From Catellicoccus marimammalium M35/04/3 (GTDB lineage: Bacteria > Bacillota > Bacilli > Lactobacillales > Catellicoccaceae): a stretch of DNA of 59,612 nt. The translations under genes and the position numbers were made by a program. A model generated the notes under the pieces. That model made no database searches and had not been told where the DNA came from. It was given only the letters and a program-made list of their open reading frames with translations. Shown piece by piece: positions 50,533 to 59,612 of the stretch; position 1 is the stretch's first letter, and each line of letters begins with the position of its first letter. The stretch spans positions 1 through 59,612 of the forward strand of contig NZ_AMYT01000002.1 in NCBI RefSeq assembly GCF_000313915.1, read 5' to 3'.

Positions 50533-51897
50533 ATGAATTCATGGAAGAAAAAAGGAATCATTGGCCTGAGTAGTCTTTTTCTTTTATTACCAAACGTTGC
50601 TTTGGCAGTAGATGAAGGAATGGGCGCTCCAGTTGTGCCAACACAAGTGACCAATACAGGAGTCGCGAACACAGGAGTAGCAACTCCAGGAGTAGAGGAT
50701 GGAACAGCAGAATCCATTCAAGATTTAAAAATTCAAGCCAAAGCAGCGATTGCGGCGGATAGCAAAACAGGACAAATTTTGTATGCGCAAAATATTGATC
50801 AAGTATTGCCAATTGCTTCAATGACTAAAATGATTAGTTGTGCGGTGGTGTTAGATGCGATTCAAAATGGAGAATTGGATTGGCAAGATAAAGTGAAAAT
50901 TTCTGCCCCATTAGCAAAATTAAGTACAGAACCAGATTTATCAAATGTACCTTTAAAAGCTGGAGCTTCTTATACCGTAGCAGATCTATTTTGTGCAACC
51001 ATTGTGCAATCAGCTAATGCAGCGATTATGGCGTTAGCGGATCGTGTGGCAGGAAGCCAAGAAAAATTTGTTGAATTGATGAAAAGCAAGTTAAAAGACT
51101 GGGGTATTACAGATGCTAATATTGTCACAGTTTCTGGACTAAATAATAAATATTTGAAAGATTTTCGTTTAAAAGGCACAAAGGAAAATGATGAGAACGC
51201 GATGAGTGCTCGTGATATGGCCGTAGTAGCGCAACATATTGTCAATGAATATAAAGATTATATGGATGTCGCAAAAGAACCAAGTCTAACCTTTGGTGCG
51301 GATACAGAGAATCCACAAATGATGGAAAACTGGAATGAGATGTTACCTGGAAAATCTTGCTACTTAGAAGGAGTGACAGGATTAAAAACAGGGACTACAG
51401 AAAAAGCTGGGGCTTGTTTTGCAGGAAGTGCGACCCAAAAAGATTTATCGATTGTTACAGTCGTGATGAATACCGAAAATGGAATTGAAAACAAACAGGC
51501 TCGCTTTTTAGAAACCAAACGTTTGATGACTTCTGTCTTTTCTTCTTATGAAAAGAAAACAGTCATTAAAAAAGGAGAAGCTGTACCAACAATTCATGAT
51601 GCTGAAGTTCAGTACGGAAAAGAAACAACCGTTCCTTTAGTGGCGAAAAAAGATGTCACTTTAGAAGTACCAAAAGGTCAAGAGGCCATTACAGTAAAAA
51701 AAGATCAAAACTTAGAATTAATTGCGCCAATTGAAAAAGGAGCCGATGCGGTTCAGTACACTGTACAGTTGAAAAAAGGTTGGGGCTATTTACAACAAAA
51801 AGACCAACCGATTCAAATGGCAGTAACGAAAACAGCTGATGAAAAAGCCAATTTCTTCACTTTACTTTTCCGTAAAGTTCGTAGTTGGTTTGCTTAG
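50533..51897 (+). CDS. serine-type D-Ala-D-Ala carboxypeptidase (DacA/PBP5-like)
   Basis: A 454-residue low-molecular-weight penicillin-binding protein that removes the terminal D-Ala from pentapeptides. Signal peptide about 1-27 ending ALA; then a low-complexity linker with repeated NTGVA; the catalytic domain has SMTK at 96-99, SAN at 160-162 and KTGT at 285-288; a C-terminal beta domain (about 350-430) and an amphipathic end (LLFRKVRSWFA) that could anchor it to the membrane. It is 5 nt after the kinase, so it is part of the operon. It makes the tetrapeptides used by L,D-transpeptidases such as the one at 1642. Confidence 0.93.
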   Translation: MNSWKKKGIIGLSSLFLLLPNVALAVDEGMGAPVVPTQVTNTGVANTGVATPGVEDGTAESIQDLKIQAKAAIAADSKTGQILYAQNIDQVLPIASMTKMISCAVVLDAIQNGELDWQDKVKISAPLAKLSTEPDLSNVPLKAGASYTVADLFCATIVQSANAAIMALADRVAGSQEKFVELMKSKLKDWGITDANIVTVSGLNNKYLKDFRLKGTKENDENAMSARDMAVVAQHIVNEYKDYMDVAKEPSLTFGADTENPQMMENWNEMLPGKSCYLEGVTGLKTGTTEKAGACFAGSATQKDLSIVTVVMNTENGIENKQARFLETKRLMTSVFSSYEKKTVIKKGEAVPTIHDAEVQYGKETTVPLVAKKDVTLEVPKGQEAITVKKDQNLELIAPIEKGADAVQYTVQLKKGWGYLQQKDQPIQMAVTKTADEKANFFTLLFRKVRSWFA

Positions 51898-51900
51898 AAA

Positions 51901-51930
51901 AGAGAAGGAAATCCCTTCTCTTCTTTTTTT
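51901..51930 (+). terminator. terminator after the carboxypeptidase gene
   Basis: Stem AGAGAAGG / CCTTCTCT, loop AAATC, followed by TCTTTTTTT. Confidence 0.88.
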
Positions 51931-51940
51931 GGAAAAAGGA

Positions 51941-51969
51941 TTGATATTTTCATGAAAATAAAGTAGAAT
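51941..51969 (+). promoter_or_regulatory. promoter of rpoBC
   Basis: -35 TTGATA, 17-nt spacer, -10 TAGAAT. Transcription would start near 51976, giving a leader of about 220 nt. Confidence 0.65.
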
Positions 51970-51995
51970 AATAGAGAAAATAGCAATTACAGAGA

Positions 51996-52070
51996 GACTT
52001 TTTGAAATATTGTCCAAAAAGTCGCAAGATAAGAGGCAAAAATAGAGGAGAAGAAGAAAAATTTTCGTCT
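51996..52070 (+). promoter_or_regulatory. structured rpoB leader (candidate Lacto-rpoB RNA position)
   Basis: A perfect 9-bp helix GACTTTTTG (51996-52004) with CAAAAAGTC (52015-52023), 10-nt loop, lies just after the predicted transcription start. A second imperfect A/T hairpin (52052-52070) is followed by a T-rich tract to 52087. A conserved Lacto-rpoB RNA motif is known upstream of rpoB in Lactobacillales; I cannot confirm a match by eye. Confidence 0.5.
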
Positions 52071-52132
52071 GTTTTTGGTTTTTTTTTGCTTTCAAACTAT
52101 GATTTTCTTCATTTTTAAAGAAAAAGTAATAT

Positions 52133-52160
52133 TTGTAATGTAATTGTAATATTTTACAAT
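52133..52160 (+). promoter_or_regulatory. possible second rpoB promoter
   Basis: TTGTAA, 16-nt spacer, TACAAT, ending 36 nt before the rpoB start. The region is very A/T-rich, so chance matches are likely. Confidence 0.35.
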
Positions 52161-52195
52161 GGTCTAAAATTAACGATAAATAAGGGGTGAATGGT

Positions 52196-55100
52196 TTGGC
52201 TGGACACGTAGTGAAATATGGAAAGCACGCAGAACGTCGTAGTTTTTCTAAAATCAGTGAAGTTCTAGAATTGCCGAATTTAATTGAAATACAAACGGAT
52301 TCTTATCAAGGATTTTTAGATGAAGGATTACGTGAAGTATTCGAAGATGTATTACCAATCAGTGACCATAACAACAAATTATCATTAGAGTTTGTTGGTT
52401 ATGAGTTAAAAGAACCAAAGTATACGGTAGAGGAAGCAAGAACTCATGATGCAAATTACTCTGCACCGTTACATGTAACTTTGCGTTTAACAAACAAAGA
52501 AACAGGAGAAATCAAATCACAAGAAGTATTCTTTGGTGATTTCCCATTGATGACAGAAATGGGCTCTTTCATTATCAACGGAGCAGAACGTGTAATTGTT
52601 TCTCAATTAGTACGTTCTCCAGGTGTTTATTATCACGATAAAACAAATAAAAACGGAAAAGAAGGCTTTGGTACAACTGTAATTCCAAACCGTGGTGCAT
52701 GGTTAGAATTAGAAACAGATGCTAAAGATATTTCTTATGTTCGTATCGACCGTACACGTAAAGTACCATTATCTGTTTTGGTACGTGCGTTAGGATTCGG
52801 TTCTGACAGTGAAATTTTAAATATTTTCGGTGAAAATGAGAGCTTACGTTTAACATTAGAAAAAGATATCCACAAAAATGCGACAGATAGTCGTACAGAA
52901 GAAGGATTAAAAGATATTTATGACCGTTTACGTCCAGGTGAACCAAAAACAGCGGAAAGTTCAAGAAACTTATTAATTTCTCGTTTCTTCGATCCAAAAC
53001 GCTATGATTTAGCTCCTGTTGGACGTTATAAATTAAATAAAAAATTAAATCTAAAATCTCGCTTATTGAATTTAACATTAGCTGAAACTTTAGTAGATGA
53101 AGAAACAGGCGAAATTTTAGCAGAAAAAGGCACAGTCATTACACGCGATGTAATGAATATGTTAGAAGGATACTTAGACAATGGATTAAATACAGTAACT
53201 TACTATCCAAGTGAAGATGCAGTATTAACAGATCCAGTTCAAGTTCAAGTGGTTAAAGTCATTTCTCCACGTGATCCAGAAAAAGTAGTTCACGTAATCG
53301 GAAATGGTATGCCAGCAGAAGATATCCGCACGATTACACCAGCAGATATCTTAGCGACAATGAGTTACTTCTTTAACTTGATGGAAGGAATTGGACATAC
53401 AGATGACATCGACCACTTAGGAAACCGTCGTATCCGTTCTGTCGGTGAATTATTACAAAACCAATTCCGTATTGGATTAACTCGTATGGAACGTGTGGTT
53501 CGTGAAAGAATGTCTATCCAAGACACAGAAACATTAACACCACAACAATTAATTAATATCCGTCCTGTGGTAGCAGCAGTGAAAGAATTCTTCGGTTCTT
53601 CACAATTATCACAATTCATGGACCAAACAAACCCATTAGGGGAATTAGCGCACAAACGTCGTTTATCTGCGTTAGGACCTGGTGGTTTGGCTCGTGACCG
53701 TGCCGGATATGAAGTTCGTGACGTACACTACTCTCACTATGGTCGTATGTGTCCGATTGAAACACCTGAAGGACCAAACATCGGGTTAATCAACGGATTA
53801 TCTACTTATGCGAAAATTAATAAATTTGGTTTCATCGAAACTCCATACCGTCGTGTGGATCGTGTAACTCATAAAGTTACAGATGAAATTGATTACTTAA
53901 CAGCAGACGAAGAAGACCAATATATTGTAGCGCAAGCGAACTCACCATTAAATGAAGATGGTACTTTCAAAGAAGACATCGTTATGGCTCGTCACCAAAG
54001 TGAAAACTTAGAAGTGAACATCAACCAAGTAGACTACATGGACGTATCTCCAAAACAAGTAGTTGCCGTAGCGACAGCATGTATTCCATTCTTAGAAAAC
54101 GACGACTCTAACCGTGCGTTAATGGGATCAAACATGCAACGTCAAGCAGTACCATTGATTGATCCACATGCTCCATATGTGGGAACAGGTATGGAATATA
54201 AAGCTGCTCATGACTCAGGAGCTGCTCTATTATGTAAACATGCCGGTGTCGTAGAATATAGCGATGCAGAAGAAATCCGTGTTCGTCGTGAAGATGGCAC
54301 ATTAGATAAATATCATGTTTCTAAATTCCGTCGTTCAAATGCAGGAACTTGCTACAACCAACGTACATTAGTAAAAGTTGGTGAAAAAGTAGAAGTTGGC
54401 GATATTTTAGCGAACGGTCCTTCAATGGAAAACGGAGAATTAGCTTTAGGTCAAAACCCATTAGTTGCCTTCATGACATGGGAAGGATACAACTACGAAG
54501 ATGCGGTTATTATGAGCCAACGCTTAGTTAAAGATGATGTTTATACTTCTATCCATATTGAAGAATATGAATCAGAAGCTCGTGATACAAAATTAGGACC
54601 AGAAGAAATTACTCGCGAAATTCCAAACGTTGGGGAAGATGCATTGAAGAACTTAGATGAACGAGGCATCATCCGCATCGGGGCAGAAGTTAAAGATGGA
54701 GACTTATTAGTTGGTAAAGTGACACCAAAAGGAGTTACTGAATTATCAGCAGAAGAACGTTTATTACATGCTATCTTTGGTGAAAAAGCACGCGAAGTTC
54801 GTGATACTTCTTTACGTGTACCACATGGTGGTGGCGGTATTGTCCATGACGTTAAAATCTTCACTCGTGAAGCAGGAGATGAATTATCTCCAGGCGTAAA
54901 CATGATGGTTCGTGTTTATATCGTTCAAAAACGTAAAATCCATGAAGGGGATAAAATGGCCGGTCGTCACGGTAATAAAGGGGTTGTTTCCCGTATTATG
55001 CCAGAAGAAGATATGCCATTCTTACCAGATGGAACACCAGTAGACATCATGTTAAACCCATTAGGGGTACCATCTCGTATGAACATCGGACAAGTATTAG

Positions 55101-55750
55101 AATTACACTTAGGTATGGCTGCACGTAATCTTGGTATTAACGTAGCAACTCCAGTCTTTGATGGTGCAACCGATGAAGACGTATGGGAAACAGTAAAAGA
55201 AGCAGGTATGGCACGCGATGCTAAAACTGTTTTATACGATGGACGTACAGGGGAACCATTTGATAACCGTATTTCTGTCGGTGTCATGTATATGATTAAA
55301 TTAGCACACATGGTTGACGATAAATTACACGCTCGTTCAACAGGTCCTTACTCATTAGTAACGCAACAACCATTGGGTGGTAAAGCTCAATTTGGTGGAC
55401 AACGTTTCGGGGAAATGGAAGTTTGGGCGTTAGAAGCTTATGGTGCTGCTTATACATTACAAGAAATCTTAACTTATAAATCTGACGATGTAGTAGGTCG
55501 TGTAAATACATACGAAGCTATCGTCAAAGGAGAACAAATTCCAAAACCTGGTGTACCAGAATCCTTCCGCGTTTTAGTGAAAGAATTACAAGCATTAGGA
55601 TTAGATATGCGCGTGTTAGATGCTGAAGATCAAGAAATTGATTTAAGCGAAATGGATGACGATGATGAAATGGTCACAGAAGACGCTTTAGCAAAATATG
55701 CACGCCAAAAAGCAAAAGAAGAAGCTGCAAAAGAAAACAATGAAAAATAA
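52196..55750 (+). CDS. rpoB: RNA polymerase beta subunit
   Basis: Beta (1184 residues) forms one pincer of RNA polymerase. The rifampicin pocket ([20 protein letters not shown], then RRLSALGP) keeps Asp476, His486 and Ser491, equal to E. coli 516, 526 and 531, so no target-based rifampicin resistance is visible. The region [13 protein letters not shown] and the C-terminal [20 protein letters not shown] are conserved. The start is TTG 52196 ([11 protein letters not shown]) after AAGGGGTGA; a GTG 9 nt upstream is within that site. The acidic end (MDDDDEM) is typical of enterococci and streptococci. Confidence 0.97.
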   Translation: MAGHVVKYGKHAERRSFSKISEVLELPNLIEIQTDSYQGFLDEGLREVFEDVLPISDHNNKLSLEFVGYELKEPKYTVEEARTHDANYSAPLHVTLRLTNKETGEIKSQEVFFGDFPLMTEMGSFIINGAERVIVSQLVRSPGVYYHDKTNKNGKEGFGTTVIPNRGAWLELETDAKDISYVRIDRTRKVPLSVLVRALGFGSDSEILNIFGENESLRLTLEKDIHKNATDSRTEEGLKDIYDRLRPGEPKTAESSRNLLISRFFDPKRYDLAPVGRYKLNKKLNLKSRLLNLTLAETLVDEETGEILAEKGTVITRDVMNMLEGYLDNGLNTVTYYPSEDAVLTDPVQVQVVKVISPRDPEKVVHVIGNGMPAEDIRTITPADILATMSYFFNLMEGIGHTDDIDHLGNRRIRSVGELLQNQFRIGLTRMERVVRERMSIQDTETLTPQQLINIRPVVAAVKEFFGSSQLSQFMDQTNPLGELAHKRRLSALGPGGLARDRAGYEVRDVHYSHYGRMCPIETPEGPNIGLINGLSTYAKINKFGFIETPYRRVDRVTHKVTDEIDYLTADEEDQYIVAQANSPLNEDGTFKEDIVMARHQSENLEVNINQVDYMDVSPKQVVAVATACIPFLENDDSNRALMGSNMQRQAVPLIDPHAPYVGTGMEYKAAHDSGAALLCKHAGVVEYSDAEEIRVRREDGTLDKYHVSKFRRSNAGTCYNQRTLVKVGEKVEVGDILANGPSMENGELALGQNPLVAFMTWEGYNYEDAVIMSQRLVKDDVYTSIHIEEYESEARDTKLGPEEITREIPNVGEDALKNLDERGIIRIGAEVKDGDLLVGKVTPKGVTELSAEERLLHAIFGEKAREVRDTSLRVPHGGGGIVHDVKIFTREAGDELSPGVNMMVRVYIVQKRKIHEGDKMAGRHGNKGVVSRIMPEEDMPFLPDGTPVDIMLNPLGVPSRMNIGQVLELHLGMAARNLGINVATPVFDGATDEDVWETVKEAGMARDAKTVLYDGRTGEPFDNRISVGVMYMIKLAHMVDDKLHARSTGPYSLVTQQPLGGKAQFGGQRFGEMEVWALEAYGAAYTLQEILTYKSDDVVGRVNTYEAIVKGEQIPKPGVPESFRVLVKELQALGLDMRVLDAEDQEIDLSEMDDDDEMVTEDALAKYARQKAKEEAAKENNEK

Positions 55751-55773
55751 TCATTACTGGGAGGGATAAGCTT

Positions 55774-58700
55774 TTGATCGACGTAAATAAATTTGAAAGC
55801 ATGCAAATTGGGTTAGCATCACCAGAAAAGATTCGTGAATGGTCTTATGGTGAAGTTAAAAAACCAGAAACAATTAACTACCGTACCCTAAAACCAGAAC
55901 GTGATGGTTTATTCTGCGAACGCATTTTCGGTCCTACAAAGGACTGGGAATGTGCTTGTGGTAAATATAAACGCATTCGTTATAAAGGGATCGTATGTGA
56001 TCGCTGTGGTGTAGAAGTCACTCGTTCTAAAGTTCGTCGTGAACGTATGGGGCATATTGAATTAGCGGCTCCAGTTTCACACATTTGGTACTTCAAAGGA
56101 ATTCCAAGCCGTATGGGATTAGTGTTAGATATGACACCACGTGCCTTAGAAGAAATTATTTATTTCGCATCTTATGTAGTTATTGATCCAGGTGAAACTA
56201 CATTAGAATACAAACAATTATTAACAGAAAATGAATACCGTGCAAAACGTGAAGAGTTTGGTGACGGATTTGAAGCTATGATGGGAGCAGAAGCAGTTCA
56301 ACGCTTACTAGATCAAGTCGATTTAGATGCAGAAGTAGAAGAATTAAAACAAGAATTGAAATCTGCTCAAGGTCAAAAGCGTACGAAAGCGATTCGTCGT
56401 TTAGATGTTTTAGAAGCTTTCCGTACTTCTGGTAACAAACCAAGTTGGATGGTAATGAACGTATTACCAGTAATTCCACCAGAATTACGTCCAATGGTTC
56501 AATTAGAAGGTGGACGTTTTGCGACAAGTGACTTAAATGACTTATACCGTCGTGTTATCAACCGTAATAACCGTTTGAAACGTTTATTAGAAATTGGTGC
56601 ACCAAACATCATCGTTCAAAATGAAAAACGTATGTTACAAGAAGCAGTAGATGCTTTAATCGATAATGGTCGTCGTGGTCGTCCAGTAACTGGACCAGGA
56701 ACACGTCCATTGAAATCATTAAGTCATATGTTGAAAGGGAAACAAGGTCGTTTCCGTCAAAACTTACTTGGTAAACGTGTCGACTACTCAGGACGTTCTG
56801 TAATCTGTGTCGGACCATTCTTAAAAATGTATCAATGTGGTTTGCCAAAAGAAATGGCATTAGAATTATTCAAACCATTTGTGATGCATGAATTAGTAAA
56901 ACGTGAATTAGCCAATAATATTAAAAATGCAAAACGCAAAGTAGAACGCATGGATGAATGTGTATGGGATGTTTTAGAAGATGTGATTCGTGAACACCCA
57001 GTACTATTAAACCGCGCCCCTACATTGCACCGTTTAGGAATCCAAGCCTTTGAACCAATCATTGTTGAAGGTCGTGCGATTCGTTTGCACCCATTAGCCT
57101 GTGAAGCGTTCAATGCCGACTTCGATGGAGACCAAATGGCGGTACACGTACCATTAAGTGAAGAAGCACAAGCGGAAGCTCGCTTATTAATGTTAGCGGC
57201 CCAAAACATCTTGAATCCAAAAGATGGAAAACCAGTCGTTACTCCATCTCAGGATATGGTATTAGGAAACTACTACTTAACAATGGAAGAAGCTGGCCGT
57301 GAAGGGGAAGGTATGGTCTTCCGTAACATGGATGAAGCGGTAATGGCATGGCAAAATGGATACGTACATTTACATACACGTATCGGTTTGAAAACAAATG
57401 ATGAAACCTTAGCTGGTAAACCATTTACTGATTGGCAAAGAGATCGTATTATGGTAACTACTGTTGGTAAAGTCATTTTCAATAGCATTATGCCAGAAGA
57501 ATTTCCTTACTTAAATGAACCTACAGAAGAAAACTTAACAGAAAAAACTCCAGATAAGTACTTCGTAGAAAAAGGGGAAGACATTAAAGCTTTCATCGAA
57601 AAACAACCATTAGTACAACCATTCAAGAAGAAAAATCTTGGAAGCATCATTGCTGAAGTATTCAAACGTTTCCGCGTAACAGAAACTTCAATGATGTTAG
57701 ACCGTATGAAAGATTTAGGATATCATCATTCTACTTTAGCTGGAATTACTGTTGGGGTAGCTGATATCAACGTTGCCGATGATAAAGCACAAATTATTGA
57801 AGAATCTCACCAACAAGTAGAAAATATTACTCGTTTATTCCGTCGTGGTTTAATTACAGATGATGAACGTTATGAACGTGTTATTGGAGTTTGGAATGAA
57901 GCTAAAGATCGCATCCAACAAAAACTGATGGAAGCATTAGGTAGCGAAAACCCAATTTACATGATGAGTGACTCAGGTGCCCGTGGTAACATCTCTAACT
58001 TTACACAGTTAGCCGGAATGCGTGGTTTGATGGCTGCGCCTAACGGACGTATCATGGAATTACCAATCATCTCTAACTTCCGTGAAGGACTTTCTGTCTT
58101 AGAAATGTTCATCTCTACTCACGGAGCTCGTAAAGGAATGACCGATACAGCCTTGAAGACTGCCGATTCAGGTTACTTAACACGTCGTTTAGTAGACGTA
58201 GCTCAAGACGTAATCATTCGTGAAGATGATTGTGGTACAGACCGTGGATTAGAAATTACAGCGATTAAAGAAGGTAACGAAGTAATCGAATCTTTAGAAG
58301 ATCGTTTAATTGGTCGTTACACTCGTAAATCTGTCTTCCACCCAGAAACAGGAGAAGTTATCATCGGTGCCGATGAATTAATCTCTGAAGATAAAGCAGC
58401 AGAAATTGTTGCTGCAGGTGTTGAAAAAGTAACAATCCGTTCTGTATTCACATGTAATACAAAACACGGTGTATGTAAACATTGTTACGGACGCAACTTA
58501 GCTACAGGTTCAAGTGTTGAAGTCGGAGAAGCAGTAGGTACAATCGCTGCGCAATCTATCGGTGAACCAGGTACTCAGTTAACCATGCGTACATTCCACA
58601 CTGGTGGGGTTGCCGGAGACGATATCACTCAAGGGTTACCACGTATTCAAGAAATCTTTGAAGCACGTAATCCTAAAGGGGAAGCTACAATCACAGAAGT

Positions 58701-59451
58701 AACAGGTGAAGTAGTAGAAATTACAGAAGATAAAGCGAGTCATACTCGTGAAATTACTATCCAAGGTCAAGGTAATGATGTTCGTACTTATACTGTTCCT
58801 TACAACTCAAGAATGAAAGTAGAAGTAGGACAACATATTCACCGTGGTGAACCATTGACAGAAGGTTCTATTGAACCAAAACACTTATTACAAGTTACTG
58901 ATGTATTAACTGTTGAAAATTACTTATTACGTGAAGTACAAAAAGTATACCGTATGCAAGGGGTAGAAATTGGTGACAAACACGTAGAGGTAATGGTTCG
59001 TCAAATGTTACGTAAAGTTCGTGTCATGGATCCAGGAGATTCAGATATCTTACCAGGAACATTAATGGATATTTCTGACTTTAAAGAACGTAATGAAAAA
59101 ACATTATTATCTGGTGGATACCCAGCAACAGCACGTCCAGTATTACTTGGTATTACAAAAGCATCCTTAGAAACAAATAGTTTCTTATCTGCTGCTTCCT
59201 TCCAAGAAACAACACGCGTGTTAACAGATGCTGCTATCCGTGGTAAGAAAGATCCATTATTAGGATTGAAAGAAAACGTTATTATCGGTAAGATTATTCC
59301 AGCAGGTACAGGTATGCCTCGCTACCGTAATATGGAACCAAAAGAAATTGGTGTGGATAGCGAAAATGTATACAGTATCAATGATATCGAAGCACAAATG
59401 GCTGCTGACGGTATTTTAGATATGGAATATCAATTCGATGACGAAGATTAA
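55774..59451 (+). CDS. rpoC: RNA polymerase beta-prime subunit
   Basis: Beta-prime (1225 residues) carries the active site: NADFDGDQ at 447-454, whose three Asp bind the catalytic magnesium. The N-terminal zinc ribbon is [20 protein letters not shown]; the second zinc site includes [13 protein letters not shown]. The bridge-helix and trigger-loop blocks ([30 protein letters not shown]) are intact. The start is TTG after GGGAGGG, 23 nt after rpoB. A terminator follows. Confidence 0.97.
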   Translation: MIDVNKFESMQIGLASPEKIREWSYGEVKKPETINYRTLKPERDGLFCERIFGPTKDWECACGKYKRIRYKGIVCDRCGVEVTRSKVRRERMGHIELAAPVSHIWYFKGIPSRMGLVLDMTPRALEEIIYFASYVVIDPGETTLEYKQLLTENEYRAKREEFGDGFEAMMGAEAVQRLLDQVDLDAEVEELKQELKSAQGQKRTKAIRRLDVLEAFRTSGNKPSWMVMNVLPVIPPELRPMVQLEGGRFATSDLNDLYRRVINRNNRLKRLLEIGAPNIIVQNEKRMLQEAVDALIDNGRRGRPVTGPGTRPLKSLSHMLKGKQGRFRQNLLGKRVDYSGRSVICVGPFLKMYQCGLPKEMALELFKPFVMHELVKRELANNIKNAKRKVERMDECVWDVLEDVIREHPVLLNRAPTLHRLGIQAFEPIIVEGRAIRLHPLACEAFNADFDGDQMAVHVPLSEEAQAEARLLMLAAQNILNPKDGKPVVTPSQDMVLGNYYLTMEEAGREGEGMVFRNMDEAVMAWQNGYVHLHTRIGLKTNDETLAGKPFTDWQRDRIMVTTVGKVIFNSIMPEEFPYLNEPTEENLTEKTPDKYFVEKGEDIKAFIEKQPLVQPFKKKNLGSIIAEVFKRFRVTETSMMLDRMKDLGYHHSTLAGITVGVADINVADDKAQIIEESHQQVENITRLFRRGLITDDERYERVIGVWNEAKDRIQQKLMEALGSENPIYMMSDSGARGNISNFTQLAGMRGLMAAPNGRIMELPIISNFREGLSVLEMFISTHGARKGMTDTALKTADSGYLTRRLVDVAQDVIIREDDCGTDRGLEITAIKEGNEVIESLEDRLIGRYTRKSVFHPETGEVIIGADELISEDKAAEIVAAGVEKVTIRSVFTCNTKHGVCKHCYGRNLATGSSVEVGEAVGTIAAQSIGEPGTQLTMRTFHTGGVAGDDITQGLPRIQEIFEARNPKGEATITEVTGEVVEITEDKASHTREITIQGQGNDVRTYTVPYNSRMKVEVGQHIHRGEPLTEGSIEPKHLLQVTDVLTVENYLLREVQKVYRMQGVEIGDKHVEVMVRQMLRKVRVMDPGDSDILPGTLMDISDFKERNEKTLLSGGYPATARPVLLGITKASLETNSFLSAASFQETTRVLTDAAIRGKKDPLLGLKENVIIGKIIPAGTGMPRYRNMEPKEIGVDSENVYSINDIEAQMAADGILDMEYQFDDED

Positions 59452-59463
59452 TTAATAGAATGA

Positions 59464-59496
59464 AAAAACTCGGGGATTTTCCTCGAGTTTTTTGTT
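59464..59496 (+). terminator. terminator after rpoC
   Basis: Stem AAAACTCGGGG / CCTCGAGTTTT (one G-T pair), ATTTT-type loop and T tract, 12 nt after the rpoC stop. Confidence 0.88.
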
Positions 59497-59531
59497 TTGC
59501 AAAAAAATCGAAAAAAATTTCAGTAAATTCG

Positions 59532-59560
59532 TTGACGACTTTCAAAAGAGATGATATTAT
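59532..59560 (+). promoter_or_regulatory. strong promoter at the window end, possibly of an rRNA operon
   Basis: -35 TTGACG, 17-nt spacer, -10 TATTAT, preceded by an A/T-rich tract (59498-59528) resembling an UP element. No coding start is visible in the last 50 nt. The transcribed gene lies outside the window; an rRNA operon is a guess. Confidence 0.6.
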
Positions 59561-59612
59561 ATAAAAGTCAATTACGAGACGTTACTTAAAAGTTGAAAAA
59601 ACAAAAAATAAC

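Overview
This window is core chromosome of a low-GC Gram-positive bacterium of the order Lactobacillales, most like the Enterococcaceae. The gene content and order support this: an rRNA-type tRNA cluster, the pth-mfd-rqcP-divIC-tilS-hpt-ftsH-hslO-dusB-lysS block, recU-ponA, rplI-dnaC, the str operon, one continuous S10-spc-alpha ribosomal protein block, and rpoBC. Coding sequence is A/T-rich with strong AAGGAGG ribosome binding sites and frequent TTG/GTG starts. The sequence alone does not fix the genus. I see no insertion sequences, prophage, CRISPR array or plasmid features.

Layout. 1-1511: seventeen tRNA genes, partly a tandem duplication, ended by a terminator; a ribosomal RNA operon probably lies just upstream. 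1642-3108: L,D-transpeptidase. 3199-17716: peptidyl-tRNA hydrolase, Mfd, a MurJ/SpoVB-like flippase, RqcP, DivIC, an S1 protein, TilS, Hpt, FtsH, Hsp33, DusB and LysRS. 17765-18454 (minus): RpiA. 18598-23447: RecU-PBP1a, then L9-replicative helicase. 23520-23930: a small uncharacterised protein made of two homologous 49-residue repeats. 24013-24086 (minus): tRNA-Arg. 24360-28832: S12, S7, EF-G, EF-Tu. 28902-33440: a BceRS/BceAB-type peptide-antibiotic sensing and detoxification module between the str and S10 operons. 33714-47737: 29 genes from rpsJ to rplQ, including secY, adk, infA and rpoA. 47913-48524 (minus): a histidine phosphatase. 48649-51897: an OmpR-type two-component system followed by a D-Ala-D-Ala carboxypeptidase. 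52196-59451: rpoB-rpoC. The window ends with a strong promoter that may start an rRNA operon.

Three themes connect the genes. The first is translation: ribosomal proteins, factors, tRNAs, tRNA-modifying enzymes (TilS, whose probable substrate tRNA-Ile2(CAT) is at 191-264, and DusB), LysRS and the rescue/quality-control proteins Pth and RqcP. The second is transcription: RNA polymerase subunits alpha, beta and beta-prime, plus Mfd. The third is the cell envelope: L,D-transpeptidase, PBP1a, a D,D-carboxypeptidase with its own two-component system, a flippase, DivIC and the Bce module.

The features most worth a second look are non-coding: a terminator-like RNA after rplQ that folds as a three-way junction, a strong hairpin in an unusually wide rplF-rplR gap, structured leaders before rpsL, tuf, rpsJ, adk, infA and rpoB, and a BceR-like inverted repeat before the Bce transporter. 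I found no clear large, wholly new gene system. The repeat protein at 23520 is the main unrecognised coding gene.
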